Shown one piece after another: positions 17,415 through 25,503 of a stretch of DNA of 64,000 nt. Positions within the stretch are counted from its first letter, which is position 1. Every line of letters starts with the position of its first letter. The notes below the pieces were generated by a model. That model searched no databases and was not told where the DNA came from. It saw only the letters and a list, made by a program, of their open reading frames with translations. Location of the stretch: positions 434,001 through 498,000 of the forward strand of contig NZ_JANHOF010000001.1 of assembly GCF_024498075.1 (NCBI RefSeq), read 5' to 3'. A program made the position numbers and the translations under genes. Source of the DNA: Paenibacillus mendelii. Lineage in GTDB: Bacteria > Bacillota > Bacilli > Paenibacillales > Paenibacillaceae.

Positions 17415-20358
17415 GCCCTTCTCCCCCCTTCTCGTACGTATATGGCTGCACATATGGCTCCAGATCGAGGTCTGTGTCCGCCGGAATGCCAAGATCCTCC
17501 TGCTTCCGTCTCATTTCGCGCTGTAGTGCGATACGCGCTTGCTCCAGCGACTCCATGAACGGCATTCCTGTCAACACGGTACGGTTCCAAGCAAAGCTAA
17601 GCTCTCGTCCAAGGAAATAATGACCGGGAACGAGCGGAACATTCTTTACCCATCGGCCTTGTTCGTACAGTGCTGCCAGTTCTTCATCCGACCACGGGAT
17701 ATCTGCCATCGCCTCCACGTTAGCGGTATTCCAGCGATACTCGAGTCCGTACAACGATTCCATGCTGTTGCCGAACTCCGACTGAACGGCGGCAGATGTC
17801 CACCAATCCAGAAACTTCCAAGCCTGGTCCTGCTTATCGCTCTTCTCCATAATCATGCCGCTTACTGCACCTTGCGGCTGCCAACGCGCTACTGTCCCGT
17901 CTGATTGGCGAATGCCCGGAACCGGGGCTACGCCCCAATTTCCGACGATATCCGGCGCTGCCACCGTGAGCTGAACGTAGGTGGACAAATCACCGATACC
18001 GATCGGCAGATCTCCCAGCCGGAAGTGCTCGAAGAAGGCCGGTACTTCCAAAGGCAAGCTGTGCTTAACGAACATATCCGTCCATTGCTTGAAGGCCTTG
18101 ACGGATTTGGCTTCGCCAAGCATGTTCTTCATCCCGGTCTCATCCCAGAATTCAGCGCCATTCTGATAGAAGATGGTCGTGAAATCAGCCGGCGGGTAGT
18201 AGAAGGTCATCCCCTTCTCCAGCAAGGTCGGCATAATTCGGAAGACATCCTCCCACGTATCCGGGGGTTTAATGCCTAGCTGCTCGAACACATCCGTCCG
18301 GTAGAACATGAGCTGGAAGTTCTGCAGCTCCGGCAGCGCATATGTGCCGCCGTCATACTTGTGTGCCAGAAGGACACCAGGGTGAAACCGCTTCACGATG
18401 TCATCAAAGCCCTTCATCTTCGACAAATCGGCAACGGCTCCGCGCATGGCGTATTCTACCGCCGTCTCTGAAGGGATACCGAGGGCAACGTCAGGCTGAT
18501 CCCCTGCAGCATTGCCAAGAATGAGCGCATTCGGATTCGGCATCAGATTGACGTTGACCTGAATGCCTGTTTGCGGCGTGAATTGCTGCTCAATCATCTC
18601 TTGCATAATATCTACGTAGTCTCTGCCACGGCTTACCCACACCGTAATGGCCTTTTCCTTGTTTAGCGACTTACGGCTGTAATCCATATAGAAGGTACGG
18701 AAGAAATTCATCCCCATATAAGCCGTACGTTTGAATGCGCCCGATACCTTGAGCCCGGTTTCCGCCTCCGGTGTACGCAGCACGATATAGTCAAGCATCA
18801 GCTTCTGTTCGGACATCTGCGTAATCCAAGCTCCCAGTCTGCTCTGGGTGCTGGAGAATTCCTTCATTTGATTCGGGATATCATTGACATCCTCCCTCAT
18901 CTCCTCGAAGGTGTACTTGGCCGTATTCAGGATAGAGGATACTGCCGTTTTACGTCCGCTCAAGCCGTTCACATAGTCGGATATCACGTTCATCTTGTCG
19001 ATTAGTGATGTGAGCTTTTGCTCGATGTCAGGATCATAACGTTTGATTTCCCACGTGCGGTTCAAGTCCTGATCCGCACCGGTTACGCTGTAATTGCCCG
19101 TAATTCGGCGCATATCCTTATCCATCACACTGAGCTCCCTCAGTAGATTCTGAAGGGCATACACGGCTGGTGTTATTGGGGATGCATCTGCAATGATCCG
19201 CAGGGTATGTCTGCCTTTGGTCAAATAAATCCGATAGGCGGTACCGTCCTGAGCCTGCAGTGTATGCAGTTGAAAATGCGAATTCGTTGCCGTCTCATAG
19301 CCTTTCAGTTCCTGGAAGGGAACTTCTCCATCGACCGTAATCGTATGATAGACGCTCGATTGCTGCATGGATTGCAAATATTTCAGGTCCAGCTCATAAT
19401 AGCTGTCCTTCGGTACCTCAATATCCCATTCCAGCCATTCGCCGGCTTTCTTCCAACGATCTCCCCCGATAACGTTATAGGCAATGCGCCCCTTGGGGTC
19501 AGGAGAGATGTATGGCTCCGAGTAGGAGGCCGTCTGGATGCTGGGGTCTGACTTGCGTGAATAGCTTTCTGCTTCGTAAAGTTGAAACCAGGTGCTGCTT
19601 TCTTCGGCTGTTGGTTGATTCTGTGTGTAGTGGACATAGTCCGGAATATCACGTGATGGTGTAAGTGTGAGGGTGTCCAAGGCTACCGGCTCGCGCCAGC
19701 CAATCATTCGAATGGTGTGCTTGCCCTTGGTGAAGTGCCATTGCAATGGCTCAGAGGAAACAGAATAATCTGTGATGGTTTCGTTCTTTAAGCCTTCCAG
19801 CTCGACTTGTACAGGACGCAGCTCGTTGCCAAGCTTGTCACGTTTATAAGGGTAGACGGCATCTTTCCAATTGCGCTTTAACATAACTCGCTGCGCTTCG
19901 GCGAAAGGATATTCCCCGTCGATTTGAATGCCTCGTATGATACCGGAGAAACTGCCTTTCAAAGGAATATAAGCGATACTTAGCGTATAGAGACCTTCTT
20001 CCGGGATGTCTGCAACCCACTCTACCCATCCCGCTGCATGGTCCCAGTGAAGGACCTGCCTGCCTAGCTCTTCATTGCGTGAAACCTTGATCGAAGCCTC
20101 GTCGGATCGGCTGGAAAATGAAGCGGCTTCTATCGTAACGGCGTCACCGCCAGCCGGCATTTTCGCTTGATCCCATCCTTGCAGATAGGTGAAGTAATTA
20201 GGCATTCCAACGGCCTGCGAATGTTCATCAAGCGCACTGCTCGCTACAACGGGATAATGCTGCCCGCTTATGAAGAAGAGACGGTAAATCAAGAAGAGTG
20301 CCAGGACTGCTGCGACGGCAATAACGGTCAGGAGCTTCTTGTTTCTGACGAACCTCAT
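17386..20358 (-). CDS. Membrane-anchored solute-binding protein fused to two CBM-like modules
   Basis: A 990-residue protein. An N-terminal anchor (about 9-30, no lipobox) is followed by two beta-sandwich modules (about 70-240 and 255-410). Each ends in a KGxHTxRxI signature and carries a WVEW/WLEWDI strand typical of CBM6/CBM35-like modules. A helical region (about 415-560) links them to a C-terminal family-1 solute-binding domain (about 575-950, with TVWVSRG, GIQVNVNLMPNP and WKFLDWWTS features). Ordinary binding proteins have about 450 residues. The fusion could hold polysaccharide chains at the importer. It overlaps the ATPase gene by 4 bp (ATGA) and the next permease gene by 29 bp, so the three are translationally coupled. 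Confidence 0.85.
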   Translation of the reverse strand: MRFVRNKKLLTVIAVAAVLALFLIYRLFFISGQHYPVVASSALDEHSQAVGMPNYFTYLQGWDQAKMPAGGDAVTIEAASFSSRSDEASIKVSRNEELGRQVLHWDHAAGWVEWVADIPEEGLYTLSIAYIPLKGSFSGIIRGIQIDGEYPFAEAQRVMLKRNWKDAVYPYKRDKLGNELRPVQVELEGLKNETITDYSVSSEPLQWHFTKGKHTIRMIGWREPVALDTLTLTPSRDIPDYVHYTQNQPTAEESSTWFQLYEAESYSRKSDPSIQTASYSEPYISPDPKGRIAYNVIGGDRWKKAGEWLEWDIEVPKDSYYELDLKYLQSMQQSSVYHTITVDGEVPFQELKGYETATNSHFQLHTLQAQDGTAYRIYLTKGRHTLRIIADASPITPAVYALQNLLRELSVMDKDMRRITGNYSVTGADQDLNRTWEIKRYDPDIEQKLTSLIDKMNVISDYVNGLSGRKTAVSSILNTAKYTFEEMREDVNDIPNQMKEFSSTQSRLGAWITQMSEQKLMLDYIVLRTPEAETGLKVSGAFKRTAYMGMNFFRTFYMDYSRKSLNKEKAITVWVSRGRDYVDIMQEMIEQQFTPQTGIQVNVNLMPNPNALILGNAAGDQPDVALGIPSETAVEYAMRGAVADLSKMKGFDDIVKRFHPGVLLAHKYDGGTYALPELQNFQLMFYRTDVFEQLGIKPPDTWEDVFRIMPTLLEKGMTFYYPPADFTTIFYQNGAEFWDETGMKNMLGEAKSVKAFKQWTDMFVKHSLPLEVPAFFEHFRLGDLPIGIGDLSTYVQLTVAAPDIVGNWGVAPVPGIRQSDGTVARWQPQGAVSGMIMEKSDKQDQAWKFLDWWTSAAVQSEFGNSMESLYGLEYRWNTANVEAMADIPWSDEELAALYEQGRWVKNVPLVPGHYFLGRELSFAWNRTVLTGMPFMESLEQARIALQREMRRKQEDLGIPADTDLDLEPYVQPYTYEKGGEGHESAENRRP

Positions 20359-21488
20359 AGGCTGGTAACTCCTTGCGAAGTCAAGCTGCCCCCCTGCTCG
20401 GCATCGAAGAGATGGATGCGATCCAATCGGAAAGCAATCTCGATCTGATCCCCTGCCGCGAAAGGACTGCCCGCCTCCGTTCGGACGATAACGGTGGATT
20501 CTCCGATATTGACGAACAGGAACGTGTCCGAGCCCATAAGCTCGATCATCTCAATCGTCCCTGCCGTCATCCCACACGGATACTTCTTCGGCATTTCGCG
20601 ATCAGCACCGATATGCTCCGGTCGAATGCCCAGCACAACCTGCCGAAGATTAGATGTGGCGGCCTTAAGCGAGTCCCCGTATCGCTGCGGCAGTTCCCAT
20701 AGAACCCGCTTCGTCTCGAAGTAATACTTGCCCTCCCGCCGGTTGACAGATCCCGGTATTAGGTTCATTTGGGGACTCCCAATGAAGCTGGCGACAAATA
20801 AATTGCAGGGCTGGTCATACATTATCTGCGGTGGCGCCACCTGTTGGACTTCGCCGTCCTTCATCACAACGATCCGCGTGCCCATCGTCATCGCTTCCGT
20901 CTGATCATGGGTCACATAGACGGTTGTCGTCTTCAACTGGCTGTGCAGCTTCATGATTTCCGCACGGGTTTGCGCACGCAGCTTCGCGTCGAGATTGGAT
21001 AGAGGCTCATCCATCAGGAATACCTGCGGCTCGCGGACAATTGCCCTTCCTAACGCAACGCGCTGCTTCTGCCCGCCGGAGAGCTGGCTGGGCAGCCTGT
21101 CGAGTAAGTGTGAGATCTCCAGGATCTTCGCTGTCCGGTTCACTTTAAGCTCTACTTCATGCTTCGCGACCTTGCGCAGCTTCAGCCCTAATGCGATATT
21201 CTCATAGACAGATAAGTTCGGATACAAGGCATAATTCTGAAACACCATGGAGATATCCCGGTTCTTCGGCGAGACGAAGTTAACGTAACGGTCGCCAATG
21301 TAGAGATCTCCTTCCGATATCGGCTCCAGTCCTGCAATCATACGGAGCATCGTCGACTTCCCGCAGCCGGAGGGACCGACCAGAACGAGAAATTCGCCCT
21401 CCGACACTTCGAGATTAAAGTCTTTAACTGCCGGTCGGTGCTCGCCCTTATAATATTTGAAAATATGTCGACAACTTAAGCTGCCCAT
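20355..21488 (-). CDS. Multi-sugar ABC importer ATPase (MsmX/UgpC family)
   Basis: Nucleotide-binding subunit, 377 residues, of CUT1 importers. Walker [10 protein letters not shown] is at residues 38-46, signature LSGGQ at 136-140, Walker B VFLMDE at 156-161 and the switch histidine at about 194. A C-terminal OB-type regulatory extension (about 240-377) is typical of the family. It is the first gene of the operon, and is the only importer ATPase in the window, so it may energise both permease pairs here and the Lpl-type importer at 44-47.5 kb. AGGAG lies 13 bp before the ATG, a long spacing. Confidence 0.93.
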   Translation of the reverse strand: MGSLSCRHIFKYYKGEHRPAVKDFNLEVSEGEFLVLVGPSGCGKSTMLRMIAGLEPISEGDLYIGDRYVNFVSPKNRDISMVFQNYALYPNLSVYENIALGLKLRKVAKHEVELKVNRTAKILEISHLLDRLPSQLSGGQKQRVALGRAIVREPQVFLMDEPLSNLDAKLRAQTRAEIMKLHSQLKTTTVYVTHDQTEAMTMGTRIVVMKDGEVQQVAPPQIMYDQPCNLFVASFIGSPQMNLIPGSVNRREGKYYFETKRVLWELPQRYGDSLKAATSNLRQVVLGIRPEHIGADREMPKKYPCGMTAGTIEMIELMGSDTFLFVNIGESTVIVRTEAGSPFAAGDQIEIAFRLDRIHLFDAEQGGSLTSQGVTSL

Positions 21489-21618
21489 ATCTATGGTTAC
21501 GCTCCTTTCATGACTTCCTTATGGATCTGAAATACGAATCCGCCTGCTCGCTCCCCCTATTGTATTATTTGTATCAAATAAAGCATTATTATCCACATCA
21601 ACTACCTACTACCTTTTA

Positions 21619-21632
21619 TGTAAGCACTTTCA
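21619..21632. promoter_or_regulatory. cre/LacI-type operator on the operon start point
   Basis: TGTAAGCACTTTCA differs from the catabolite-response element consensus (TGNAARCGNWNNCA) only in the central CG, which is CA. It lies about 7 bp downstream of the -10 box, across the predicted start point, the classic position for CcpA repression. A dedicated LacI-family repressor could use it instead. Confidence 0.55.
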
Positions 21633-21638
21633 TGAAAG

Positions 21639-21667
21639 ACAATACTATAGAACAATACATTAGTCAA
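21639..21667 (-). promoter_or_regulatory. SigA-type promoter of the transport operon
   Basis: On the minus strand, -35 TTGACT (21662-21667) and -10 TATTGT (21639-21644) are separated by exactly 17 bp, about 150 bp upstream of the ATPase start. The sequence is AT-rich, unlike its coding surroundings. Confidence 0.65.
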
Positions 21668-22046
21668 GGCATTTTTTGTTCAAATAAGTCCTTGTATACC
21701 ATAGGAAATTCGTCATTTTTTGCAGTTAATAGGATAAGAGACTCAAGTCATATGAAGTAAATTAGAATATTAGATCATTTATTTTAAATCCATTTTATCG
21801 GATGCCCTTATTCGTTGGAGATTCTATTCGAGGAAAGCTGCAGCGTGACATCATGCTACAAATCCCTATATAACGACTGTTAATGAAGAGAGAAACCGAT
21901 CGGCTTCATAGCGAGGCTTATTCGAGAATGTAGATGCAAGAGAACTCTTCCAGAAGAATCCAGTAACAAGATCGCTGCAGATGCGTCTGTTAGCATGTAG
22001 CTGAAAGAGCTTTAGATTAATATTTTCGTTGATGGAGGATGCACGG
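21668..22046. other. Non-coding stretch, no gene seen
   Basis: About 380 bp of AT-rich sequence between the operon promoter and a decayed histidine-kinase fragment. All six frames are broken by stops, and I see no RNA gene or repeat. It is probably eroded sequence. Confidence 0.5.
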
Positions 22047-22157
22047 ATGAAGAAAATTGCTGCTGCTTTATTGGGGCTCGCATTGTCTGCGGCCGCTCTA
22101 AATCAAGCAGGTGGTCATGATCCTCCTAGACAATGGCATCAAGTATACCAACTCTAA
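22047..22157 (+). pseudogene. Chimeric remnant: signal peptide joined out of frame to kinase debris
   Basis: A 36-codon frame starts at an ATG with GGAGG 9 bp upstream. It encodes a perfect export signal (MKKIAAALLGLALSAAAL) and then runs out of frame into the histidine-kinase fragment until a stop at 22157. It looks like the start of a lost exported protein joined by deletion to a kinase gene. Expression as a tiny secreted peptide cannot be excluded. Confidence 0.5.
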
Positions 22158-22429
22158 GGGCTCGATAACCTTCACCCTCAAGAAGCGGCATAACGACAAT
22201 TCTGCTGGCAGTGACCAATACCGGCGAAGGCATCGCAGCCGAGCATCTGGAACGGATCTTCGATCGCTTCTACCGCGCCGACCCTTCCCGGTCGCGCAAG
22301 CAAGGCGGATATGGCCTCGGGCTTGCTATAGCCAAATCGATCGTCGAGCAGCATAAAGGGAAGATCTATGCCAAAAGCGTGCCGAACGAGGCAACGACCT
22401 TCTATGTTCAGCTTCCAGGGATGAGTTAA
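22102..22429 (+). pseudogene. Histidine kinase ATPase-domain fragment, frameshifted
   Basis: Two overlapping frames together encode the end of a sensor histidine kinase. The first has the N box (MILLDNGIKYT, from 22102). After a +1 frameshift near 22190-22205 the second has VTNTGEGI (G1/F box), ERIFDRFYRADPSRS, GGYGLGLAIAK (G2) and a normal C-terminus at 22429. The sensor, dimerisation and phospho-acceptor regions are missing. It is therefore a dead 3' remnant of a two-component gene; no response regulator is adjacent. Confidence 0.85.
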
Positions 22430-22543
22430 CCTGCTAGAAAGAAATCGGGTGCTCATCAGGTTAATCTTATGGAATCAGGCAGTGATCCCGGTAACTTGAC
22501 CGCCGCTTGGGTGCCGATCAAATAGATCGCGTTATTTTCATGT

Positions 22544-22572
22544 TTGACAAATGCACGCAAAGTGGATAATAT
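22544..22572 (+). promoter_or_regulatory. Promoter of the aspS2 T-box leader
   Basis: Consensus -35 TTGACA (22544-22549), a 17-bp spacer and -10 TAATAT (22567-22572). Predicted transcription start is about 22579, just before the stem I sequence of the T-box leader. Confidence 0.8.
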
Positions 22573-22578
22573 ATGGAA

Positions 22579-22838
22579 AATGACGAAAACGATGAACCGG
22601 AGAAGTACCCGGCGCGCGCAGCACACAGAGAGCCGTCCCATGGCTGGGAGGACGGCGGCTGCGACCGGAGGAAAGACACCGGCGAGTTCTGCCTGAACGA
22701 CCGCCCGGCTTACCCGGTCCAGTAGGAGCAGACGTACACCCCGCGTTATGGGGTCCGAGCCGATCGCGCTGTATGGCGCGATAATCAGGGTGGTACCGCG
22801 AGCGTTCAACCTCGTCCCTTTTGGGGACGGGGTTTTTT
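22579..22838 (+). promoter_or_regulatory. T-box riboswitch, candidate Asp (GAC) specifier
   Basis: The conserved T-box AGGGTGGTACCGCG is at 22787-22800, followed at once by a terminator. Upstream, a stem I can be drawn: base GAACCGG (22594-22600) pairs with CCGG...GTTC (22679-22689), and GCAGC (22618-22622) with GCTGC (22658-22662). This leaves a loop with AGAAGTA on the 5' side (22601-22607, S-turn-like) and AGGAAAGACA on the 3' side. In the usual GAA-x-codon-A layout the specifier is GAC at 22675-22677, an Asp codon. Uncharged tRNA-Asp should bind and favour antitermination. The variable T-box base is U, which would form only a wobble with a G73 tRNA. Confidence 0.9.
22810..22838 (+). terminator. 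T-box regulated terminator
   Basis: CCTCGTCCC and GGGACGGGG pair with a short loop and are followed by TTTTTT. The 5' arm lies just past the T-box sequence, so antiterminator and terminator are mutually exclusive as in other transcriptional T-boxes. Confidence 0.88.
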
Positions 22839-22940
22839 ATGTTTTTTTATTGGAGCTGCAGCCGTGGAGGCTGGTACATAATTCAGATCGCTGTCAGCAC
22901 ATATGGGGTTGTTTGGAGACGAATTAAGGAGGTGATGCAT

Positions 22941-23219
22941 ATGGACGACGGTAACGATTGTGATGATGACGATAATAACAACTTCGTTTTGCGAAATACC
23001 CAATCGAATACAGGGAGTGTTATTCATGGAAACTCATTCAACGCAGCAAGTTCGTGTGCTTTGCGCCCGTGTCTCCGAACATATGGGACATCTTGTAACC
23101 GTGCACGGGTGGCTGCACAGTATTCGCCATCTCGGCCAGTTGGCCTTTGTCAACGTGCGCGACCGGAGTGGAATTGTACAATGTGTCCTCGAAGGGGAGC
23201 TAGCCAAGACGCCTCTTAG
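22941..23219 (+). CDS. Asp/Asn-rich leader reading frame upstream of and overlapping aspS2
   Basis: A 92-codon frame begins at an ATG with a near-perfect Shine-Dalgarno (AAGGAGGTGAT, 22928-22938), much stronger than that of aspS2. Its first 14 residues are MDDGNDCDDDDNNN: seven Asp and four Asn codons in 14. It then passes through the aspS2 ribosome site and start in another frame and stops 194 bp inside aspS2. The later part has no recognisable fold and is probably just the overlap. The layout resembles amino-acid-sensing leader peptides: ribosomes pausing at Asp/Asn codons would stop short of, and perhaps expose, the aspS2 start. The enzyme downstream is of the type that charges both tRNA-Asp and tRNA-Asn with Asp. 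Function is inferred; translation is unproven. Confidence 0.6.
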   Translation: MDDGNDCDDDDNNNFVLRNTQSNTGSVIHGNSFNAASSCALRPCLRTYGTSCNRARVAAQYSPSRPVGLCQRARPEWNCTMCPRRGASQDAS

Positions 23220-24333
23220 CCTGGAGTCGGTCGTCTCCGTCACCGGCTCTGCCGCTCACGCGCCTAAAGCGCCTGGCGGGATCGAGATCCACGCAGCGTC
23301 GGTTCGTTGCATCAGCGCAGCTGCCCCGCTGCCTTTCGAGATCAACAAAAAGACGATCGGCGCAAGGCTGGACACCTTGCTCGATCACCGGGTTCTGTCG
23401 CTTAGGCATCCGCAGCTGCACGCGACTTTTCGGATCCAAGCCGCCTTGGCGGGGGCGTTCCGCGACTACTTGTGCCAACACGACTTTACCCAAATTTTCA
23501 CACCGAAAATCGTCGCATCCGGCACCGAAGGGGGATCCAATCTGTTCCCGGTCGACTACTTCGGCCGGCAGGCGTATTTGGCTCAGTCCCCACAATTTTA
23601 TAAGCAAATGATGGTGGGCGCCGGTTATGAAAGAGTGTTCGAAATTGCGCCTGTATATCGGGCCGAGGAGCATCATACATCCCGGCATTTGAACGAGTAT
23701 GTGTCTTTGGACGTCGAGATGGGTTTTATCCGCTCGGACGAAGAGCTGATGGATATGGAGCAGGAGATGCTGCGGTACATGCTGGAGAAGGTTGCCGCCG
23801 AATGCGAAGCAGAGCTGGCTTTTCTGGGCGTAGACGTCCAGTTGCCTGCGGATATTACGCGAATTCCAGTCGCGGAAGCGCAGCATATTTTGCAGCGGAA
23901 GTACGGCAAAACGTCCCCGAAGGGAGATCTCGACCCGGAGGGCGAGCGGCTCATTTGCCGGCATGTGGCGGAGGACGGCAAGCCGGCGTTCGTCTTCATT
24001 ACGCGTTACCCGCGCGAAATACGCCCGATGTATGCAATGCCGGCACCAGAGAACGGCGCACTCACCGCTTCGTTCGACTTGATCTATAACGGCCTCGAAA
24101 TAACGACTGGAGGCCAGCGGATTCACGATTACGAGGAACTGACCGCCTCGATACGCAGCCGAGGACTGAACCCGGACCATTTTGCCGGCTATCTCGACGT
24201 TTTCCGTTACGGCATGCCGCCGCACGGCGGGTTTGCCATCGGCCTCGAGCGCCTTACCTCGCGTCTGCTCGGACAACCGAACGTACGCGAAGCTTCGGCG
24301 TTTCCGCGGGATCGGACGCGGCTTACTCCTTAA
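23026..24333 (+). CDS. aspS2: Aspartate--tRNA(Asp/Asn) ligase, short archaeal-type
   Basis: Class II aminoacyl-tRNA synthetase of 436 residues. N-terminal OB-fold anticodon domain (about 20-105), motif 2 around 205-233 (FEIAPVYRAEEHHTSRHLNE) and motif 3 near the C-terminus (GLERL, then FPRDRTRL). It lacks the GAD insertion of the usual bacterial enzyme (about 590 residues), which places it with archaeal-type AspRS2. Enzymes of this type are often non-discriminating and make Asp-tRNA(Asn) for the GatCAB amidation route; no gat genes lie in the window. Start at 23026 is chosen for GGGAG 8 bp upstream; an in-frame ATG at 22960 would add 22 atypical residues. Expression is controlled by the T-box and perhaps by the Asp/Asn leader frame. 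Confidence 0.93.
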   Translation: METHSTQQVRVLCARVSEHMGHLVTVHGWLHSIRHLGQLAFVNVRDRSGIVQCVLEGELAKTPLSLESVVSVTGSAAHAPKAPGGIEIHAASVRCISAAAPLPFEINKKTIGARLDTLLDHRVLSLRHPQLHATFRIQAALAGAFRDYLCQHDFTQIFTPKIVASGTEGGSNLFPVDYFGRQAYLAQSPQFYKQMMVGAGYERVFEIAPVYRAEEHHTSRHLNEYVSLDVEMGFIRSDEELMDMEQEMLRYMLEKVAAECEAELAFLGVDVQLPADITRIPVAEAQHILQRKYGKTSPKGDLDPEGERLICRHVAEDGKPAFVFITRYPREIRPMYAMPAPENGALTASFDLIYNGLEITTGGQRIHDYEELTASIRSRGLNPDHFAGYLDVFRYGMPPHGGFAIGLERLTSRLLGQPNVREASAFPRDRTRLTP

Positions 24334-24360
24334 GCGTTGGTTGTAGTGAATTTTTAGCCA

Positions 24361-24406
24361 AGAAAGAGACTTTGCATCCCTGCCTGCCTGCAAAGTCTCT
24401 TTCTTC
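24361..24406 (+). terminator. aspS2 terminator
   Basis: A perfect 17-bp inverted repeat (24361-24377 with 24390-24406, arms AAGAAAGAGACTTTGCA) and a 12-nt loop, 27 bp after the aspS2 stop. The 3' arm is T-rich. Confidence 0.85.
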
Positions 24407-24481
24407 CTGCATTTTACCTTTTCATCGAGTCTGAGCACCGCAAACAATCATGGGCCTTCTTGCGCTCGGGATAGCCGGACG

Positions 24482-25459
24482 CTATAGGTTCTGCTTATTA
24501 ATAATTTCTTTTAAATGCTGATAGCCGAATGTAAGGCGTTCTTCCATCTGATCCAGATAAGGAATCGCCTCGTACTCCTCCACATTGGGAAACTCGCCGC
24601 TTGCCAGCTTCTTCTCGGTCTGCCATGCCAATTTAACAAATTGACCAAGCTCAACCGGGGTCAAGTCCGGGTTCTTATCGATCCATGCTGGATCAAATAT
24701 GCTGACTTCAAACAACCATTTATGATCTTCAATCGATAGCGGCAAATGAGGGCTGTATTCACCCAAGATCGGGATGATTTGTTCAAAATCAACAATTCCC
24801 TGACCCGGGGCTTTACCTTGCCGCATCACTCCATTGTCGCTGAAGTAGATGATACCATCCTTCGTATGAGTCAGATGCGTATAAGGTGCAACCCGCTTCG
24901 CCGCGAGAACAGGATCTTCACCGCAAACCAGCATGTTGGCGGTATCCAGGCATATACCGCATATATCAGCTCCAACCGCTTCGACCACCCTGACCAGATC
25001 AAACGTACCGTCGCCATGATTCTCCAAGTTAATCCTACTCCCGCACTTCTCCAGAACGGGTCTTAATGATTGGATGAAATCGATACTCTGATTCAAATGG
25101 GTTTTCCACGGAACGGGATGGTTATAATTCTCGTCAGAATAGCAGATGACGCTTCTGAGCTCATGCCAGCCGGCCTCCGCATACGCTTGAATATGTTCGA
25201 CGAGGGTTTCCTTATGCTCTTCCAACGATCCGTTCACTAATACCGGATTGCATGTTCCGACGCCGGAATAAACATACATCCCCAGCATTTCGGCATACTC
25301 TCGTATATCTATGAGTCTGCCGACATCCGCTTCTCGGCTGAGCTCAGCCATATCGCCAAATAGAACCCCTTCTAATCCCAGCTTCTTCACGTAATCAAGG
25401 GTTTGATACGCATCCAGCTTCAAATCTCTAATTGTAAAGCTGTCGATACCCACTCTCAT
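24482..25459 (-). CDS. Sugar phosphate isomerase/epimerase-like TIM barrel protein
   Basis: Protein of 325 residues of the xylose-isomerase-like (AP endonuclease 2) superfamily. Features are the N-terminal RVGIDSFTIRD strand, an acidic metal-site strand INLENHGDG, ICLDTANML and a late SIEDHKW. The family isomerises or epimerises sugars and keto-sugars using a divalent metal. The start at 25459 has AGGAGG 7 bp upstream, within a longer open frame. It is the last of three genes after the LacI regulator and the oxidoreductase; together they probably convert an imported sugar or inositol-like compound. Confidence 0.85.
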   Translation of the reverse strand: MRVGIDSFTIRDLKLDAYQTLDYVKKLGLEGVLFGDMAELSREADVGRLIDIREYAEMLGMYVYSGVGTCNPVLVNGSLEEHKETLVEHIQAYAEAGWHELRSVICYSDENYNHPVPWKTHLNQSIDFIQSLRPVLEKCGSRINLENHGDGTFDLVRVVEAVGADICGICLDTANMLVCGEDPVLAAKRVAPYTHLTHTKDGIIYFSDNGVMRQGKAPGQGIVDFEQIIPILGEYSPHLPLSIEDHKWLFEVSIFDPAWIDKNPDLTPVELGQFVKLAWQTEKKLASGEFPNVEEYEAIPYLDQMEERLTFGYQHLKEIINKQNL

Positions 25460-25503
25460 GTCCATTCCTCCTTCCTCGCTATCCAACTGTAATGAGGCCG
25501 CTG

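Noticed and set aside
21521..21760. 79-codon plus-strand frame upstream of the ATPase gene
   Set aside because: It has no ribosome site and lies exactly over the operon promoter and operator; composition is that of AT-rich non-coding DNA.
22960..23025. Upstream in-frame ATG for aspS2 at 22960
   Set aside because: The added 22 residues (MMMTIITTSF...) do not resemble synthetase N-termini, and this DNA is better explained by the Asp/Asn-rich leader frame; GGGAG precedes the ATG at 23026.
23200..24447. 415-codon minus-strand frame opposite aspS2
   Set aside because: Composition is that of an antisense shadow (Arg/Gln/His-rich, no motif), while the plus strand encodes a complete class II synthetase.
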